NCBI GenBank assembly: GCA_030272155.1
Contig: CP126206.1
Span: forward strand, 3,337,001-3,401,000
Reading direction: 5' to 3'
From: Tetradesmus obliquus
Lineage: Eukaryota > Chlorophyta > Chlorophyceae > Sphaeropleales > Scenedesmaceae
Length of the DNA: 64,000 nucleotides
The translations under genes and the position numbers were made by a program. The notes under the pieces are model-generated. The model saw nothing but the letters and a program-made list of their open reading frames with translations, was not told the DNA's origin and made no database searches. Positions within the stretch are counted from its first letter, which is position 1, and the number at the start of each line of letters is the position of its first letter. Shown piece by piece: positions 1 through 10,817 of this stretch.

Positions 1-140
1 GCCCAGACATGGGGACCGCATGATTTGCAGGCTTCCAGTGATGGAGTAACGCTTCTTGCAAGTCAATTGCAGCCTTTGCAGCTGTTCACGCCTTTTTGCT
101 GAGCCCTTGCACCACTCTCTGACTAAACCATTCTGTGCAG

Positions 141-1129
141 GCGCAAAGCGTGGCTCTGCCACCACGCAGCCCACACCCGCAGGCCCTGCCCTTGTGCAGC
201 CGAAGACTGTGGGCCCGCAGTCCAGCCCTGCGCCTCCACAGCCCAAGCCTGCAGCCCCGCAGTACCCCCCTGGCAGCTGGCAGGCCCAGCTGGAGGCACT
301 GATGGCAGTGAAGGAGGCTGTTGACCCAGACAGCACGGTGCTGACGGAGTGGACCCGAGAGCGAGGCGCCCATGGCAGCTACTGCTATTGGAGAGGAATA
401 GTGTGTATGAAGCGTCCTAACATCACAAGCCTCATCCTGCGTGGCAAGTACGATGCAGACCATGGTCAGGCAAGTTTTCAGGATTCGGCCAACACTCCAG
501 GGTTGAGGGGCACCTTGCCAGCTGGGAGAGACATGGCTGGTCTGAGCCTGCTGAGCGTGATCGAAATTAGCAACCAGCCTGGCATCACCGGCACGCTACC
601 TGATGACTGGTCAGGCCTTGAACACTTGACCAGCATCAGGCTCAGCAACACCTCTTTGACAGGCAGCATACCTCAAACCTGGGGCAGCTGGAGCAAGCTG
701 CAACACCTGATTTTGCAAGCCCAGAATTTGAGTGGGGAACTTCCTAACAGCCTAGGAAATCTGACCTCAGTTTGGGTGCTTGAGATATCTAACACCGCTG
801 TCACTGGCACACTGCCTGCATCACTGGGTCGCCTAGCAGAGCTTTCTGAATTGACTTTGAACAACAACGTGCTGGCTGGCACGTTGCCGGACTCGTGGAA
901 GGCACTGACTAAGTTGAGCACTTTAAATCTCTCCCGCAATGCACTCAATGGCATTGTGCCTGCCTCGTGGTCAGCCATGCGTAGCCTGGTCAATGTTTGG
1001 TTTTCCAACAACCAAGGGCTGTCAGGCTGCCTCCCATGGATTTGGTTGCCGCGCTTTATTGTGTCTCCGTCGGCCTTCGACGAGTCCAACTACAGAAACA
1101 CCAACATCTCAGGATTCTGCTCCCCATGA
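141..1129 (+). CDS. Leucine-rich-repeat protein, C-terminal exon (5' partial)
   Basis: The exon is read from a 3' splice site (TTCTGTGCAG at 131-140) to a TGA at 1127-1129, entering in phase 1; the 5' part lies outside the window. After a Pro/Gln-rich stretch comes an LRRNT_2-like cap with EALMAVKEAVDPDS, a Trp and paired Cys. About seven plant-type 24-residue leucine-rich repeats follow, with the LxGxLP/IP signature (SLTGSIPQTWG, NLSGELPNSLG, AVTGTLPASLG, VLAGTLPDSW). The product ends with a short Cys-capped tail and no transmembrane helix. Such proteins are usually extracellular or membrane-tethered ligand-binding proteins; the ligand cannot be inferred. The stop codon falls at the very start of a dispersed repeat (1126-1225), so the original C-terminus may have been replaced. 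Confidence 0.8.
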
Positions 1130-1225
1130 GCCTCTCGTTGGCTCCTGACTGGGGTTCCCACTCCTCGTTGAGTGGAGCATGTAATGTAATGTAATGTATG
1201 TAATGTGATGTAATGTAATGAATTA
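1126..1225 (+). repeat. Dispersed repeat C, copy 1, with (TGTAA)n tail
   Basis: About 50 bases starting ATGAGCCTCTCGTTGGC are followed by a run of TGTAATG units. The same block with the same kind of tail recurs at 58605-58682. A unique body ending in a short tandem tail resembles the 3' end of a SINE or LINE. Here it supplies the stop codon and the polyadenylation signals of the LRR gene. Confidence 0.75.
1176..1222 (+). terminator. Cluster of TGTAA polyadenylation signals
   Basis: Several TGTAA motifs lie within about 45 bases, 50-90 bases after the LRR stop codon. TGTAA is the usual polyadenylation signal of chlorophycean algae. The cluster is also the tail of dispersed repeat C. Confidence 0.6.
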
Positions 1226-1229
1226 GTCT

Positions 1230-2458
1230 GACCATTATCTTGCTACCAAGATGCTTGTCACCGTCGCTGTGGTGTGAGTGCCAGTGCAAGTGCTGCTGTG
1301 CTGTCCATCATGTTGTTTTAGTGACTGCTGGCCCACATTGCCGTTACAGTCGTTCTGGCCTCCACAAATGCACGTGGGTTCATATGCGTGGGGTGGTGGT
1401 GTCACAGCAGCGTTCATGAGCAGGCCAACTATATTGTTATGTTGCTTAGTCTTGACCCTGCATGCGTGATGCGTGCGCCTCGCAACTGTGAATGTGGTCT
1501 GGCCGCCAGATCTGGCATGCGACATGGTCATTGCCACACGGGGCACCAATCTAAGCATTTACAGTCACTGCGCCGACGTGAACTGCAGCTCACGTGAACA
1601 GAGATTATGAATTGCATGTATGGTCAAGTTTTGGCTACAGGGCTGTGTATAGCATCATGTTGCGGTTTCAGCCTTTGATCCCTTTACAAACAACCGCCAT
1701 TGGCTTCAGTGTGTATGTATGAAGAGTTGCAGATAGCTGGTGTATGAAGTGGACAGCTGCAGCTGGTGATGGGGTGCCCTGTGCACTGCTGCGGCTTTGC
1801 TCGAATCCCTAGGAACACACACTTGTACAGATTGCTGCGCACTGGCCATAGTGGCCATATCGCATGTGTGACGTGCCACCCCCACTATTACATCAATGTA
1901 AATATTGTTGGCATACCGGTAAAGAATGCAATGGGTTGCATGCAGGCAGAGAAGTGCACGTGATAAGTCGTGTGTGTTTGACTGGGTATGCCACAATTGT
2001 TGCAACCCGCCCTGTGCGGCCAAGTAAGTTCGTGAGTTCTGGTGTCGAGTCGGACTGTGCATGCAACAGGAATACGAACAGGGGGTGGCAGCCAGCACGT
2101 GCTGTGCACACTTTGCACGTGTAATGTGAAGATTACTGATTCAGTTGGGTGGCGAATGACCCTCTCCTTCGCTTGAACTTCGAACTTGTGACAATCGGTG
2201 TCTTGATGGTGTCAACATCCAGCATGTAGTGGGTATATCTTACAATGCACACCACCAATGCTCAAGCATGGTAGGTGTGGGGGTGTGTGGCCCTGCCACC
2301 CAACGAAGCAAAGGAACCTTCTGCACAAAAAAGGATCTGCACTGCGGCATTGTGCTTGTAACCATTGCGCTTGCAGCTGACAGGTAAAAAAGCAGCCAGC
2401 CGCCAGCAACTCTAGCCCTGAGTTTGCCGCCGCCGCTGCTGGTCCTGCTGCCAATGCA
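1230..2458. other. Intergenic region between convergent genes
   Basis: Only short overlapping reading frames without recognisable domains are seen. It holds the 3' flanks of the LRR gene (+) and of the helical-repeat gene (-). A TTACA at 2240-2244 (TGTAA on the minus strand) lies about 480 bases past the stop of the minus-strand gene and could be its polyadenylation signal. Confidence 0.5.
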
Positions 2459-2650
2459 ATCAACCTGTTGTGGCTCATACCTGCGGAGCTTATGTGCCAC
2501 AACGTTTTGGCACGTTCGTGCCGGAGCGTGGTTATGGCACATATGCGGGGTGCGCGCACGTAAACGGCACATGGCAGCTCGGTGAAGTGCAGACGCGAGT
2601 TCGACCAAGATGGTGCCAGGACCCACATGTAACTATCCTCTCTCATATTT
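2459..2650 (-). repeat. Dispersed repeat A, copy 1, split by a hairpin-containing segment
   Basis: Bases 2606-2650 and 2459-2480 match, in reverse complement, the contiguous segment 53394-53465. In this copy the two matching parts are separated by about 124 bases. That extra segment contains an imperfect palindrome at about 2491-2543 (outer ATGTGCCA / TGGCACAT, inner GGCACG-TT-CGTGCC). It is either an insertion here or a deletion in the other copy. Confidence 0.75.
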
Positions 2651-2725
2651 CAATGCGGCTGCCTGCTGCTGTGCGATCTGTTGCTGATGGCATCAACACA
2701 TTGAGCTTAAGGTGATGAATTTTGC

Positions 2726-5630
2726 TCAGCTGGTGGCTGCTGCTGCCGCTGCTGCTGCGGCCTCTGCTGCTGCTCTTTCTCCTGCAGCCGCCGCCTCTTG
2801 CTGCTTCAGCCGCGTAACTTCCAGAGCAAGCCATCCGTCAGCCTGGCTGCTGCTGAGCCCCAAAGCCCTGAAGGACCCTAGCAGTGCCAGCGGCTGTCTG
2901 CTGCTGCTGAAGGTGTTACTTTTGGCCAGCTCGGCTGCCCGAGCAGCAGCAGCGTGTGTCAAGTGCGGCACACGGCAACTGGCTGATGCATATGCCCACA
3001 TCAGCTGCAGCCAGGCAGAAAAGTAACAACATGACAATCACGCAACAGGCCAGGTCAGTCGGAGTGTGTGGATCAAAGTGGAGCGGCAGAACAGCCCACA
3101 GCAGCCATTGCAGGCGCCACTGCATGCAAGAGGCGTGTGTCCTCATCATCATGTCACCATTTAGGCCATAGCTTACTTTATATGGGAGGGTGTGCCAGGT
3201 GTAACCTGCATAAGATGCAATATATAACACCTGCATTCGATGTGTCAGTTGTGGCACCTTGCGGCTGGCTGCTGCATACCCCCACATCAGCTGCAGGCAG
3301 GCATAGCAGGTGGGGGCTGCTGATTCAACATCCTTACGCCCCACTTACAACCTGTAAACCCTAACGAAGCGCTTGTACTCCAAAACCCTGGTAAACCCTG
3401 CCAAACCCTGCTGAACCCACCTGGGGCAGACTGGCAGAATCCAGCTCATGCATCAGCTCCACAGCTCGCACTGCCAGCACCCCACCCTCATACCTAATCA
3501 ACCCCTGAAACCCGACAAAACCTTCCCCATAACCCTACACATAAAACAACTCCTACCTGCGACAGACTAGCGGGGTCCAGCTCATGCATAAGCAGCTGCG
3601 GCGGCGCCCACCCAGACAGGACAAACGCGAAGAAGCACCCTCAACCCTCCATGAATCACTGAAACCTACCGCAGACCTTCCCCCAAAACCCTTACCTGCG
3701 ACAGACTGGCGGGGTCTAGCTCGTGCATCAGTTCAACAGCTCTTACTGCAAGCAGCAGCAGCAGCTGCGGCGGCGCCCAGCCAGACAGCACACAGCTGCC
3801 TGCAAGCTTGGCCAGGTGGGGACCCTTCAGCAGCCGCAACCTCGGATTTTTGGACAGCACACTGCTGCCGCTGCTGCTGCTGCTGCTGCTAACCCTGCTG
3901 CTGCGGCTGCTGCTGCTGTCTGCTGAGTCATCCCACTGCTGCTCCTGCCAGGTTGGCAGCAGCTTCTCCCGGCTGCGGAACTTGTAGGTGGCCCTGCTGC
4001 TGCTGCTGCTGCTGCTGCTGCCATAGTCATCATGCTGCTGCTGCCGCTGCTGCTGCTGGTGCTGCTGTTGCTGGTCCTCTCTGTGCCATGTGCGCTGCCG
4101 CAGCTGCTGGTGGCTGGCGGGCAGTGGCGTGCTGCTGAGCAGGCTGTCACTCAGTGCTGCCAGTGCAGTGGTGCTGGGGCAGCGCAGCTGGCTCAGTGCC
4201 CATGCAGCACCTGCAACCCACGTGAAAGATACCAAGTGCAGCAGCAAAGCATAAAGGCTTGTAAGCCAGGTGACCACAGGAGCTCAGCACATCTCTGCAC
4301 AGGTGGCACACAGCCCATGCAGCGCCTGCGAAGCCAAAACGCAGAGCAGTGCAGTGGAGTGGTTGTAAAGTGCCAGGGGTGCAGATTGCTCCTCAGCAGG
4401 CTGTTGCTGAGGGCTGCCAATGCAGTGGTGCTGAGTGCCCAGACGGCACCTGCAATAAAACAAAGAAGCTTGCAGCAGTGGATTCTGTGGACGAGGTCAT
4501 CCATCAAGCACAGTGCCGCAGTGCCGGAGCAGCGCAGCTGGCAACCCACAAAGGTAAGGCCATGTCAACGGCAGGCAACCACGCAACTGTCAGGCAGCAC
4601 GCCCCGCTTTGCGGACACATCCACTTGCAGTGGACCTGGGGTGCAAGCTACGCAGCCCACCACAACCTCCAGGCGTGACTCACAAGGTAATAATGGGCTA
4701 CCAAACAACGGTGGAGAAAACACCCACAGAGGCAGGGCAACATCGCCCTCTGCAGACACGCTCACTTGCAATCGACCTGGGGTGCAGGCTTCTGGCGTGT
4801 TTCACTATCGACCCACACAGCGCTTGCAGGAAAGCCGGCTCCTTCAGCCCCAGCACGCCAGCAGCCCACACCAGGTGCACCACCTCGTGGCTGCCCACCT
4901 GCAGCAACAGCAGCAGCAGCGGCGGCGGCGGGGGTAGCGGTGGCACGGTTGGTGTGTGGATCACCACAGGCAGGGTTGCTTGCAGGAAACAACATGAAGA
5001 AGCCGCTTGCAGGAGCGCTTGTAGGGCAATTGCAGGACTGCTGGAAGGACACTTGCAAGATCGCTTGCATAACGCGCTTGCAGGACACCTGCACAAGAAA
5101 TGCTTGCAGGAAACTCTACAGGAAAGCTCTTGCAGGAAACTCGTCAGGCCCCTTGCAGGACACTGCGGCCCACCTGGCGGTGCATACGTGCCGCCAGCGC
5201 GCCGCAGCCCTGCTGCAGCAGCAGCGGCTCAGGGCTAACACCCAGCCTGGCAGCAGCCCAAAACAGTGCGAGCACCATGTCAGCCCGCCACTCGCTGACC
5301 ACAGTAGGAGTGGCTTGCCAGGAGGCCCTGCTGCTGCTGGCACCACTGCCAGAGGGCCTGCTGCTGCTACTGCTGCTGCTGCTGCTGCGTGGTGCTGCTG
5401 GAGATGGATGAGACAGCTGATCTAGTAAGCCGCAGATGAAACCTTTGGCAATCGAGCTGCTGCTGCCAGGCTCAGCGCCGCACTGCTGCTGCTGCTGCTG
5501 TGGCAAGCCAGGAGCAGCAGCAGCAGCAGCAGCCTCTGCTTCTAACGGCCCGAACCTGCCAGCCGCCACAATCAGCGACTTGAGCTGCCAGTATGGCAGC
5601 TGAAACAGCTTCAAACTCACAGCCGTTGCT

Positions 5631-5664
<34 letters not shown>

Positions 5665-8434
5665 CAGCACTTGCCCTAGCTGACTTGGGTACCATCCATG
5701 GCTCCAGCCCAGTAGCAAGCAGCACCCTACATCCCTCTGCATCCCTCCAATGCAACTCCATAGCCCTAAACAGCAGCCCTGCCTGCAGCAGGCTGATCTG
5801 GTGTAACCTCGGACCCACAGCACGCAGCAGCGGCAGCAGCAGCGGCTGCGCGGGCTGGTAGTTACACTGCCGGAAGCGGTGCAGCAGGATGACAGGGTCC
5901 GCTGCTGTCAGCGGCACCTGCTGCTGCTGCTGCCGCCGCTGCTGCTGCTTCGAGTGGCTAGCTGCATGCTGCTGCACGTGCATGACTGCCTGTTGCATGC
6001 TGGCCGCTGGACTGCTGCTGCTGCTGCCGTCAAACTGATCTTGCTGCTGCTCACATGCAGGGCCTGCTGCTGCTGCATTGCTGCCAGCATCCTGCTGCTG
6101 CTGCTGCAGCTGCACGCCGAGTGCTGCTGCCACCAGTGTAGCAACAGCCTCTGCTAACTGCTGCCTGCAGCTCAACTGCCACTCGATTGCAACATGCAGC
6201 AGCATGCTGAGCTCCTGCATCTTCATACTCGGCATTTTGAAAACCACCAGCGGCATTAAACCCTGCTCTAAGCTCTGCGGCGGCGTAGGGCTTAGCACGC
6301 ACATGTGCCGCAGCAGCATGACGATGTCGTAGGCTTTAGCGGAGGCCACCAGGGTGGGGTTTTGCAGGCGGTGTAAAACCGCGGCCAGCAAGGCTTCAGG
6401 GTGCAGCCGCAGCTGGGGGGTGTCGACCACACAGAAGGTGAGGTGGCACAGCCTGCAGTGCAAGGAGGAGTAATCAAAGACATGGATTACGTCAGCATGG
6501 CGGCGAGTAAGGCTTCAGGGTGCAGCCGCAGCTGGGGGGTGTCGACCACACAGAAGGTGAGGTGGCACAGCCTGCAGTGCAAGGAGGAGTAATCAAAGAC
6601 ATGGATAACGTCAGCATGGCGGCAAGTAAGGCTTCAGGGTGCAGCCGCAGCTGGGGGGTGGTGACCACACAGAAGGTGAGGTGGCACAGCCTGCAGTGCA
6701 AGGGGGTGTAACCACACACATGGATAACGTCAGCAAAGCAACCGGCCAGGGTTGACGAGTCAAGGTGCAGCCGCAGCTGGGGGGTGTCCACCGCGCAGGA
6801 GGTGAGCTGGCACAGCCTGCGGTGCAAGGGGGAGTAATCACCGGCAGGGATTACGTCAGCAGCAAGACTGGAAATGCTAATGTTACGCTGTTCAATGTGA
6901 TCAAGGCCAGAGTAGACCTATGCCATACAGTAGCGCATGGCACGGTGTAACAATGCCAAAGCCGCAGAACACCTAAGCCCCGCTGCTTGGTCTGCTGCAA
7001 CCATCCAAAGTCGCCGGAAAAAGGAACGCTCACTGGTGCGCATTCAGCTTCTCAAGCAGACCCTCTTCCTGCTGCTGCTGCTGCTGCCACCGCTGCTGCC
7101 GCTGCTGCTGCCGCAGCGCCTTCAGCAGCGGCTGCAGCAGCACCTCTGGGCAGTGCCCGGTGTGCTTGTAGCGGTAGGCAATGTCGATGGCTTCTGCTGC
7201 ACTCAGGGTGCCGTCCTGCAAGCACAACAGGCAGAGGGTTTGGGTTGAGCATGTAAAGGTATGCGGCGTGTGAAGCAGGTGCATGGTAGCGGTGGACTTG
7301 ATAGCTTGTTGCTGAATATAACCATGGTCGTGTCAAATACTGAGTCCAGTAGCAATGACTGATTCCCCTAAAAAACTCTGCCACCTACCTTGAAGCGAAG
7401 TGACGCCTCTCCTAGCAGCAGGTGGCCCCGCGCCCGCACCCACCAGGTGTGCACGCGGCACTCCTTGCCCACTATCCTGGATGCTAGCCGCGCAGCAGCA
7501 ACCAGTGCTGCATTCGACACGTGCGACAGCTGCTGCTGCTGCTGCTGATCTTCACGATCACTGTGAACTTCAGAGTGAAGTTCATCTTGACCGTGAAGTT
7601 CTCGGCTGCCGCTGTGAACTCCGCAGGGAGCTTCCAGCACGTCGATGCAGCGCAGGTAGCAGCGCACCAGCAGCTTCAGCCGAAAGTTCATGCGGCGAGC
7701 ATGCTTGTCGGGCTCTGCTGCTGCTGCTGCTGCTGCTGCCTTTTTACTGCTGCTGCTGCTGCCGCTGCTGCTGCTGCTGTTTGTGGAACGGGCACCAACT
7801 GCTGCTGCTGTTGCTGCTGCAGCTCCCTGCTTTTCCTCCTCCTCATCTTCTTGTATGCTGTGGTGCATGGGGCCAGCCCACTCCCGGCTCCTGCTGATGC
7901 TGCTTTGCAACTGCTGCCTGCTGCTGCTGCTGCTGCTTCTGAACTCCAGCTGCTGCTGCTGCTGCTGCTGCTCTTTTGGCAGCGGCTGCCAGTTTGCATC
8001 AAGCCCCATCAGCCACTGGTAGTATGCCACGACTCCCAGCCCCTTGGCGCGGTCCTTGTCACTAACACTGTTACTAACACTGTTAGTAACATTTCCGACC
8101 TGACGCTGCCTCTTGCTGACCGGCTGCAGTCCGAGGTTGTCTGGATCATGCAGGAGAGCCGCCACAAGCTCATGTCTGACCAATGACTCAAGTTTGACCA
8201 GCACTGCTGATGTGACAGCTGGCGTGAAAGCGTCATGATATGATTTGACTATATCTGACAGCTTCCAAGGGTGCTCTGCAGCCTCAATGCGCTGCAGCAG
8301 TGACGCCTCAGACCTGTTGAGCTGCTTCTGCAGCGCAAACGAGTCCTGCTGCTGCTGCTGCTGCTGCAGTGGCTGCTCCGGCTGCTGCTGATATTGCAGC
8401 AGCTGTTCATGCAGCCGCGCATGCAGCAGAGACG

Positions 8435-8468
<34 letters not shown>

Positions 8469-8739
8469 TGTTACACTCCAGCTTGCTGCTGCTGCTGCTG
8501 CTGCTGCTGGCTCTGGCTCTGACATGCTCCACGGCAGCAGCAGCACCTCCTGCTGCTGCCCAACATCTAACCCAATGCCAGCACCTGCAGGCGGTGCTGC
8601 AAGGGTACCTGCTGTTGCTGCTGCTGCTGCTGCTACCACAGACTGCTCATCTGGTACAGCTGAAGCCTCCACTCCTTCTGTCTCTTCTTCGACTTCCTCT
8701 TCTTCTTGTGACAGCTGCCACTGCAGCATGCCCAACTCC

Positions 8740-8787
<48 letters not shown>

Positions 8788-9348
8788 GTGTGTGTGCCAG
8801 CCGATCCTGATTTGACTTCTGGCTCTGCTGCTGCTGGCGCGTGGAAGAGTGCAGACAGCGACTTGGCAGCAGCCTGCAGCGCCGCCGACTGCTGCTGCTG
8901 CTGCTGCTGCTCTGAGAAGCTCCAAGGCAGCATGTCATGTGACAGATCAGCAGCTGGCGGCTGACCTGGCACAGCAGCAGCAGCAGCAGCAGCAGCAGTG
9001 CTGCTGCTGCTGGCGGGCTCCACTACAGTTGCACTGGAGGGCAGGGACAGGCCTGCAACAGAAGAGCAGCAGAGGCCGGTAAGTTGCAAGCTTACTGTAG
9101 GTCAGGAGGCCGAGAATGTCTGTTCGCACTTGGCGGCGCTGTGCAGGCGCAGGGAGGCGGTGCCTGCTAAAGCTATTAGTTTTAGCACGGCGCAGTTCAA
9201 GCTAATATGTTGTTGAACAAAAGGCCTGGCATTGTGCGCGGCTGTGCTGCGAGGCAGTGCTGCTGAACTGTGGAGAAAAGCTTTCTGACTTTTTGGCAGG
9301 CCGAGCCAGCCAAAAGCTCAGCAAGGTACGCAGGAACATACATGTATG

Positions 9349-9400
<52 letters not shown>

Positions 9401-10012
9401 CCTGGCACGTGGAAGCAAGGAATGCTGGAGGCTGGAATGTGGTTTGTTGTGGGTTGTGCATCAATGCATGGCGCAGGGGGAGTCAAATAGTAGCAGCACA
9501 CAGTCCATACAAGTGCATGCAGAATCTTGCTGGGAAGTGCAGCCATACATACAGCTGTTCCTCCAGGCTTCATCATACATTCAGCTCCAGGCTTCATCAT
9601 ACATTCAGCTCCAGGCTTCAACATACATTCAGCTCCAGGCTTTGTCAACAAAAACAAAAACAAACAAAACACATGGAAGATACAGCTATTCAAGAGCTGG
9701 CTTACCATTCATGCCAGTGAAGGCCCACTCTGGCTGCCCGCCGCGCCTCACAACCATCTGAATCTGAAACTGGCGCCCGTTCGGAAGCAGCACGCACAAC
9801 GGCGAGGCATCTGAAGCCGCTGCAGCATCGTCCTCAATCATGGAGGCTGCAGGAGAGGCATTGCTGCTGCTGAGGTGCTGCTGCTGTCTGTCGCTGGCTC
9901 GCAGAGCAGTGATCGGCAGCGTCCGTGTGCTGCAGGAGTTGCTAAATGTTTGGCTTGATGTGTTGGGTCGTATTGGGCGCGGGCCAGGCCGCTGGCTGCA
10001 GCTGAACGCCAT
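2726..10012 (-). CDS. Organelle-targeted helical-repeat-like protein, Gln/Ala-rich (1452 aa model)
   Basis: Seven exons join with matching phases: 9706-10012, 7389-9052, 7034-7215, 5174-6452, 4766-4898, 3696-4210, 2726-3004, all GT-AG. The start ATG (10012-10010) opens a Ser/Arg/Thr-rich presequence (MAFSCSQRPGPRPIRP) typical of a chloroplast or mitochondrial transit peptide. Exon 2 is filled with polyGln, polyAla and polySer around short helical blocks such as SDIVKSYHDAFTPAV and LKLLVRCYLRCIDVL. Exons 3-5 carry degenerate amphipathic helical pairs (AEAIDIAYRYKHTG, SAKAYDIVMLLRHM, ADMVLALFWAAARLGV, EVVHLVWAAGVLGL) that resemble OPR/FAST-kinase-like RNA-binding repeats. That assignment is inference; no RAP domain was seen. 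A role in organelle RNA metabolism is possible but unproven. Introns contain many exon-boundary duplicates. Confidence 0.72.
3231..3290 (-). repeat. Upstream duplicate of exon 7 start, a possible 60-base in-frame exon
   Basis: It repeats the start of the last exon (LMWGYAAASRKVPQLTHRMQ versus LMWAYASASCRVPHLTH). It is flanked by CTGCAG on its 5' side and GTGTTA on its 3' side, is exactly 20 codons long and is in phase 0. It could be spliced in without changing the frame. Confidence 0.6.
3411..3795 (-). repeat. Three tandem copies of the 3' end of exon 6 with donor site
   Basis: The segment coding ELMHELDPASLSQ and the following AG|GT occurs at about 3690-3790 (taken as the exon), 3555-3625 and 3415-3480. 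The copies differ by substitutions. Between and beyond them lie ACCCTG/AACCCT-rich spacers that look like degenerate telomere-type sequence but form no regular array. Confidence 0.7.
4370..4465 (-). repeat. Upstream duplicate of exon 6 start
   Basis: After a TTTTATTGCAG acceptor the reading GAVWALSTTALAALSNSLL repeats the exon 6 start (AAWALSQLRCPSTTALAALS) in the same phase. It then runs into unrelated sequence. Confidence 0.65.
4608..4660 (-). repeat. Downstream duplicate of exon 5 end with donor
   Basis: It repeats the stretch around 4757-4795 (sense CACCCCAGGTCGATTGCAAGTGAG) about 150 bases further along the transcript, with several substitutions. Confidence 0.6.
4975..5160 (+). repeat. 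Irregular GCTTGCAGGA minisatellite in intron 4
   Basis: About ten spaced copies of (G)CTTGCAGGA occur between exon 4 and exon 5 of the helical-repeat gene. Each resembles a plus-strand 3' splice site, although the host gene is on the minus strand. Confidence 0.65.
6385..6870 (-). repeat. Tandem array of exon 4 start (period 119 bases)
   Basis: The acceptor plus the first 60-odd bases of exon 4 (LCHLTFCVVDTPQLRLHPEA) occurs four times. The core GGCTTCAGGG (plus strand) is at 6392, 6511 and 6630, with a more diverged copy near 6761. Only the copy at 6385-6452 runs into the rest of exon 4. Confidence 0.8.
9561..9642 (+). repeat. 24-base minisatellite in intron 1
   Basis: Three full units and one partial unit of CTCCAGGCTTCATCATACAT-TCAG lie head to tail at 9561, 9585, 9609 and 9633. 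They sit in intron 1 of the helical-repeat gene, next to a (CTG) run at 9350-9396. Confidence 0.85.
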
Positions 10013-10761
10013 GCTTGTTGTCCGAGACTGCTGCGTTGCGGAGTTGCGAGTGTAACGGTGCTCTGTGGACGAGTTACATAATGATTTATATATAGAACAG
10101 TATAAGTTTGTAAGTTGTTGCCGTGAAACAGTTGAGTGGCACGGTTGATGTGAAGCAGCAGCAGCCTGTCGGGTCTCGATGCAGGAGTCGCGACAACAAC
10201 ACGGCACAGTCGCACATACCGGTAGACCAGATTTGCTAGCCGTTCTGTGATGCAGCAAAGCCGTCCCTGTGGATTCAAGCTCTGGAACTGCCACAAGGGC
10301 TTTGCTGTGCTGCACAACCTCCAGGTTTTCTTACTCCGCACCCTTGTGAGTCAAAAGGGTCAAACACGCGGCCTGTGGGACTTGAGTTCATGTAGGTCAA
10401 CAGCAGGCCGCAATATGCCTGCTTGCTGTGTGAAAGCTGCCAGGGCCGGTTACCCAATAACGCTGGACCAGCTGGCGCCAGTCAAAATCGCCAGTCACTG
10501 CGACTTTGACACTCTTGCGAGTGGGCTGCCTACCGCACAAAACTTGAGCTTATGGCGCCGTCTGGTTCGAATCAAACTCTGCACGACGAAAACCCTGCCG
10601 TGTGGCTTGAAATCTGGGCAATGTTACTGCTGCCCAGTTACACCCAGGTCATGGTCAGCACCAGTCACAGCCGCCATCGATGAAAAATGTGCCTCACCAA
10701 TAACACCTTTCAGACTGCTTCCAGGCACTCACAGCAACAGCAACACTCTGTGGGAAGCCTG

Positions 10762-10766
10762 TTACA
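10762..10766 (-). terminator. TGTAA polyadenylation signal
   Basis: TGTAA on the minus strand, 52 bases downstream of the stop codon of the tRNA-binding protein gene, at a typical algal distance. Confidence 0.55.
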
Positions 10767-10817
10767 CGTAGGGAGTATACAACATGAAAACAAGTACAGC
10801 AGTACATGGCTCAAACC

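Noticed and set aside
3350-3560. AACCCT/ACCCTG-rich stretch resembling telomere repeats
   Set aside because: Units are irregular and mixed with duplicated exon ends; no run of TTTAGGG or TTTTAGGG exists, so an interstitial telomere cannot be claimed.
2726-10012. Assignment of the long helical protein as a definite OPR or RAP-domain protein
   Set aside because: Helical blocks are suggestive, but the diagnostic repeat consensus and the RAP domain could not be seen by eye.
10560-10600. GGTTCGAATC resembling a tRNA T-arm
   Set aside because: The flanking bases do not pair as a T-stem, and no acceptor, D or anticodon arms could be laid out.
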